This document shows, piece after piece, positions 4,884 through 6,650 of a stretch of 6,650 nt of DNA. Each line of letters starts with the position of its first letter. Positions within the stretch are counted from its first letter, which is position 1. The DNA is from JBGPFS01 sp041483455. Its GTDB lineage: Bacteria; Chloroflexota; Limnocylindria; Limnocylindrales; CSP1-4. A program made the position numbers and the translations under genes. The DNA is taken from assembly GCA_041483455.1 (NCBI GenBank), contig JBGPFS010000143.1, positions 1-6,650 of the forward strand, given 5' to 3'. The notes under the pieces are model-generated. The model made no database searches. It saw only the letters and a program-made list of their open reading frames with translations, and was not told the origin of the DNA.

Positions 4884-6493
4884 TGCCCCGCGCCGATTCC
4901 GCGGCGACCGCTCACGCCTGGGCCACGGCCCGGGCGATCGACCTCTGGGCGATCTTCGCGGGCGACCTCGACGGCCCAGCCCTGCACGCTCTCGGCGAGG
5001 CGTTCGGCGCCGTCCGGGCCGATGGGGCCCGGCTCGTCATCGTGGCCCCGTCCGACGGTGCGGCGGGCGGTGCGGCGGCGGGGGCTGGAGCCGGGGAGGC
5101 CGCGATCGCCGACCTCACGGTGGCCGGGCCGGGCGGCCCGTCGCCGTTCGGGCTGTTCACGGCCCTGGTCGCGGCCGGCGTCCCCGACGCCCGTCGGCTC
5201 GGGGTCATCGGCGGGACCGTGGCGGCGCTCGAGGCTGGCCACCGGGCGGGCGCGGGGGCCATCGTCGGGATCGCGGCTACCGCGCCGGCGATCCGCCGAC
5301 CGCTCCTGGACGGTCAGCCGGACGTCATCGTCGAGGCGGCCCAGTTCGCGGCTCTCGACGCCGAGCGCTACGCGAGCGGGCGCGCCCATCGCCAGCGGGT
5401 GCTCCTCAACCCGGGACCGTCGGTCGTCTCCGACCGCGTCCACCGGGCGATCGGCGGACCGGACCTCTGCCACCGCGAACCTGAGTACACGGCGCTCTTC
5501 TCGCGGGTGCGGGCGAAGCTGCTCCGGGTGGGCGGCGTCGGCGACGACTGGGCCGTCGCGCTCATCGCGGGGAGTGGGACCGCCGCGATGGAGGCGATGA
5601 CGGGGGCGGTCGCGCGGCCCGGCCGGAAGCTGCTCGTCTGCCAGAACGGGATCTACGGCGAGCGCATCGCCACGATCGCGCGCCGGCTGGGGACGGAGGT
5701 CGTCGACGTCACGGCCGGCCACACCGAGCCGATCGATCCGGCCGCGGTCGCGGCGGCGCTCGACGCCGATCCGACGATCGACGCGGTCGCCGTCATCCAC
5801 CACGAGACGACGACCGGCCTGCTCAATCCGGTCGCGGCGATCGGGCGGGTCAGCGACGCTCGGGGCGTCGTCCTGATCGTCGACGCGATCAGCTCGTTCG
5901 GAGCGGAGGAGCTCGAGATCGCGGGCTCGGGGATCGACATCGTGGCCGGCACGTCGAACAAGTGCCTCCACGGCCTGCCCGGGGTCGGGTTCCTCCTGAT
6001 GTCCCCACGAGCCCAGGCCCGGGCCCTGGAGGTGCCGCCCCGCTCGCTCTACTTCGACCTCCCGGGGTACCTCCGCGCCCAGGCGAAGCGGACCGTCCCG
6101 TTCACGCCGGCCACGCCGGCCATCTACGCCCTCGAGGCCGCCCTCGACGAGCTGTTCGACGAGGGTGTCGAGCGTCGCCGCGCCCACTACCGCGAGCGGG
6201 TCGCCTACCTCGACCGGGAGTTCGCCCGGCTGGGCCTCGAGCCGATCGTCGCGGCCGGCGACCGGTCGGGCTCCGTCCGCAGCCTCCCGCTTCCGACAGG
6301 GGTCTCGTACGACGAGCTGCACGATGCGGTCAAGGCGGACGGCTACGTCATCTACGCGGGGCTCGGGAGCGCGGCGGCCACGAACTTCCGGGTCTGTGCG
6401 CTGGGCGACCTAGAGGTCGGGGCGCTCGAGGGGTTCGTAGCTTCGCTCGAACGCGCGCTCCGGGGGGCCGGGGTCGCCGTCCCGGCCCGCTGA
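4883..6493 (+). CDS. phnW: 2-aminoethylphosphonate-pyruvate aminotransferase with an N-terminal degenerate HAD-like domain
   Basis: This enzyme is predicted to transfer the amino group of AEP to pyruvate, giving phosphonoacetaldehyde and L-alanine, with pyridoxal phosphate in the cytoplasm. The product is 536 residues; PhnW proteins are normally about 360-370. The aminotransferase part runs from about residue 170: LLNPGPS (174-180), DLCHREPEY (194-202), the cofactor-phosphate loop GSGTAAMEA (230-238), cofactor Asp334 in VDAISSFG, Schiff-base Lys360 in SNKCLHGLPG, and a likely substrate-binding Arg503 in NFRVCALGD. The first 165 residues resemble the later part of a HAD hydrolase: a VIVAPS strand (52-57), then PSPFGLFTALVAAGVPDARR (86-105), then VIGGTVAALEAGHRAGA (108-124). 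The motif-IV position has GGT where active HAD enzymes have GDT or GDD. Gly/Ala-rich filler occupies 59-71. A serine-pyruvate or alanine-glyoxylate aminotransferase is the alternative, but PhnX next door argues for PhnW. Confidence 0.9.
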   Translation: MPRADSAATAHAWATARAIDLWAIFAGDLDGPALHALGEAFGAVRADGARLVIVAPSDGAAGGAAAGAGAGEAAIADLTVAGPGGPSPFGLFTALVAAGVPDARRLGVIGGTVAALEAGHRAGAGAIVGIAATAPAIRRPLLDGQPDVIVEAAQFAALDAERYASGRAHRQRVLLNPGPSVVSDRVHRAIGGPDLCHREPEYTALFSRVRAKLLRVGGVGDDWAVALIAGSGTAAMEAMTGAVARPGRKLLVCQNGIYGERIATIARRLGTEVVDVTAGHTEPIDPAAVAAALDADPTIDAVAVIHHETTTGLLNPVAAIGRVSDARGVVLIVDAISSFGAEELEIAGSGIDIVAGTSNKCLHGLPGVGFLLMSPRAQARALEVPPRSLYFDLPGYLRAQAKRTVPFTPATPAIYALEAALDELFDEGVERRRAHYRERVAYLDREFARLGLEPIVAAGDRSGSVRSLPLPTGVSYDELHDAVKADGYVIYAGLGSAAATNFRVCALGDLEVGALEGFVASLERALRGAGVAVPAR

Positions 6494-6514
6494 CACCAGG
6501 CGCCAGCAGCGGCC

Positions 6515-6532
6515 GGGCGGCCGATACCGCCC
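6515..6532 (+). repeat. Short GC hairpin in the phnW-phnX gap
   Basis: GGGCGG and CCGCCC form a 6-bp stem around CCGATA in the 62-nt gap between phnW and phnX. No T-tract follows, so it is not a convincing intrinsic terminator. It could protect or process the mRNA between the two genes, or be chance in GC-rich DNA. Confidence 0.3.
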
Positions 6533-6555
6533 AGCACCGAGAAAGGGAACCGAAC

Positions 6556-6650
6556 GTGAGCTTCGTCTTCCAGCGCGAGTACCGGGGTCCGATCCAGGCG
6601 GTCATCCTCGACTGGGCCGGCACGACGATGGACCACGGCGTCTACTCGCC
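6556..6650 (+). CDS. phnX: Phosphonoacetaldehyde hydrolase (phosphonatase), 5' end only
   Basis: Only 31 codons lie in the window; the frame is open at the right edge. The enzyme hydrolyses phosphonoacetaldehyde to acetaldehyde and phosphate, the step that breaks the C-P bond after PhnW. The visible segment IQAVILDWAGTTMDHG (residues 13-28) is the hallmark HAD motif I of PhnX, with nucleophile Asp19 and Thr23-Thr24. In ordinary HAD phosphatases this motif is DxDGT; the DWAGTT form is specific to phosphonatases. The GTG start at 6556 is supported by AAGGGA at 6543-6548, 7 nt upstream. It follows phnW after 62 nt on the same strand and is probably in the same operon. The catalytic lysine of the cap domain and motifs II-IV lie outside the window and could not be checked. 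Confidence 0.88.
   Translation, partial: MSFVFQREYRGPIQAVILDWAGTTMDHGVYS

Noticed and set aside
4796..6322. 508-codon open frame on the minus strand opposite phnW
   Set aside because: It is rich in Arg, Asp, Pro and Gly with no recognisable domain, and lies antisense to a clear aminotransferase. GC-rich third positions commonly remove stops from such shadow frames.
6515..6532. Rho-independent terminator after phnW
   Set aside because: The stem is short and no T-run follows; phnX begins 24 nt later with its own ribosome site, so read-through is expected.

Overview
The window is a very GC-rich stretch of bacterial chromosome. It carries a divergent gene cluster for taking up and degrading 2-aminoethylphosphonate (AEP, ciliatine) or a close relative. 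The organism cannot be named from this sequence. GC-rich third positions, GTG/TTG starts, a lipoprotein-type binding protein and an apparently leaderless regulator gene would suit an actinobacterium or a GC-rich member of Chloroflexota. That is inference.

Left half (1-3852), minus strand: one tightly packed ABC importer operon, read right to left. It runs binding lipoprotein (2752-3852), permease 1 (1781-2722), permease 2 (874-1770), ATPase (1-877, cut by the window edge). The gaps are 29 nt, 10 nt and a 4-nt ATGA overlap. The family resembles the spermidine/Fe(III)/AEP importers (PhnSTUV-like), but the order here is binding protein, permease, permease, ATPase.

Middle (3853-4127): a 275-bp divergent control region rich in structure. 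It holds three 11-nt direct repeats resembling a Pho box on the importer side (3961-3993), a 12-bp tandem repeat array (4012-4051), an imperfect 16-bp palindrome (4061-4076), and a sigma70-type promoter (4090-4118). That promoter drives the regulator almost directly at its ATG. A HutC-class operator-like inverted repeat (4119-4140) lies across the regulator's start codon.

Right half (4128-6650), plus strand: a GntR/HutC-family regulator (4128-4883), then an AEP-pyruvate aminotransferase PhnW (4883-6493) coupled by a TGATG overlap, then the start of phosphonoacetaldehyde hydrolase PhnX (6556 to the right edge). PhnW carries an extra N-terminal region of about 165 residues that reads as a degenerate HAD-hydrolase domain. 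This is the most unusual protein feature of the window.

Proposed working: the importer brings in AEP. PhnW moves its amino group to pyruvate, giving phosphonoacetaldehyde and alanine. PhnX splits the C-P bond to acetaldehyde and phosphate. The GntR protein probably senses the substrate or an intermediate and represses its own operon. Phosphate starvation may also control the importer through the Pho-box-like repeats.
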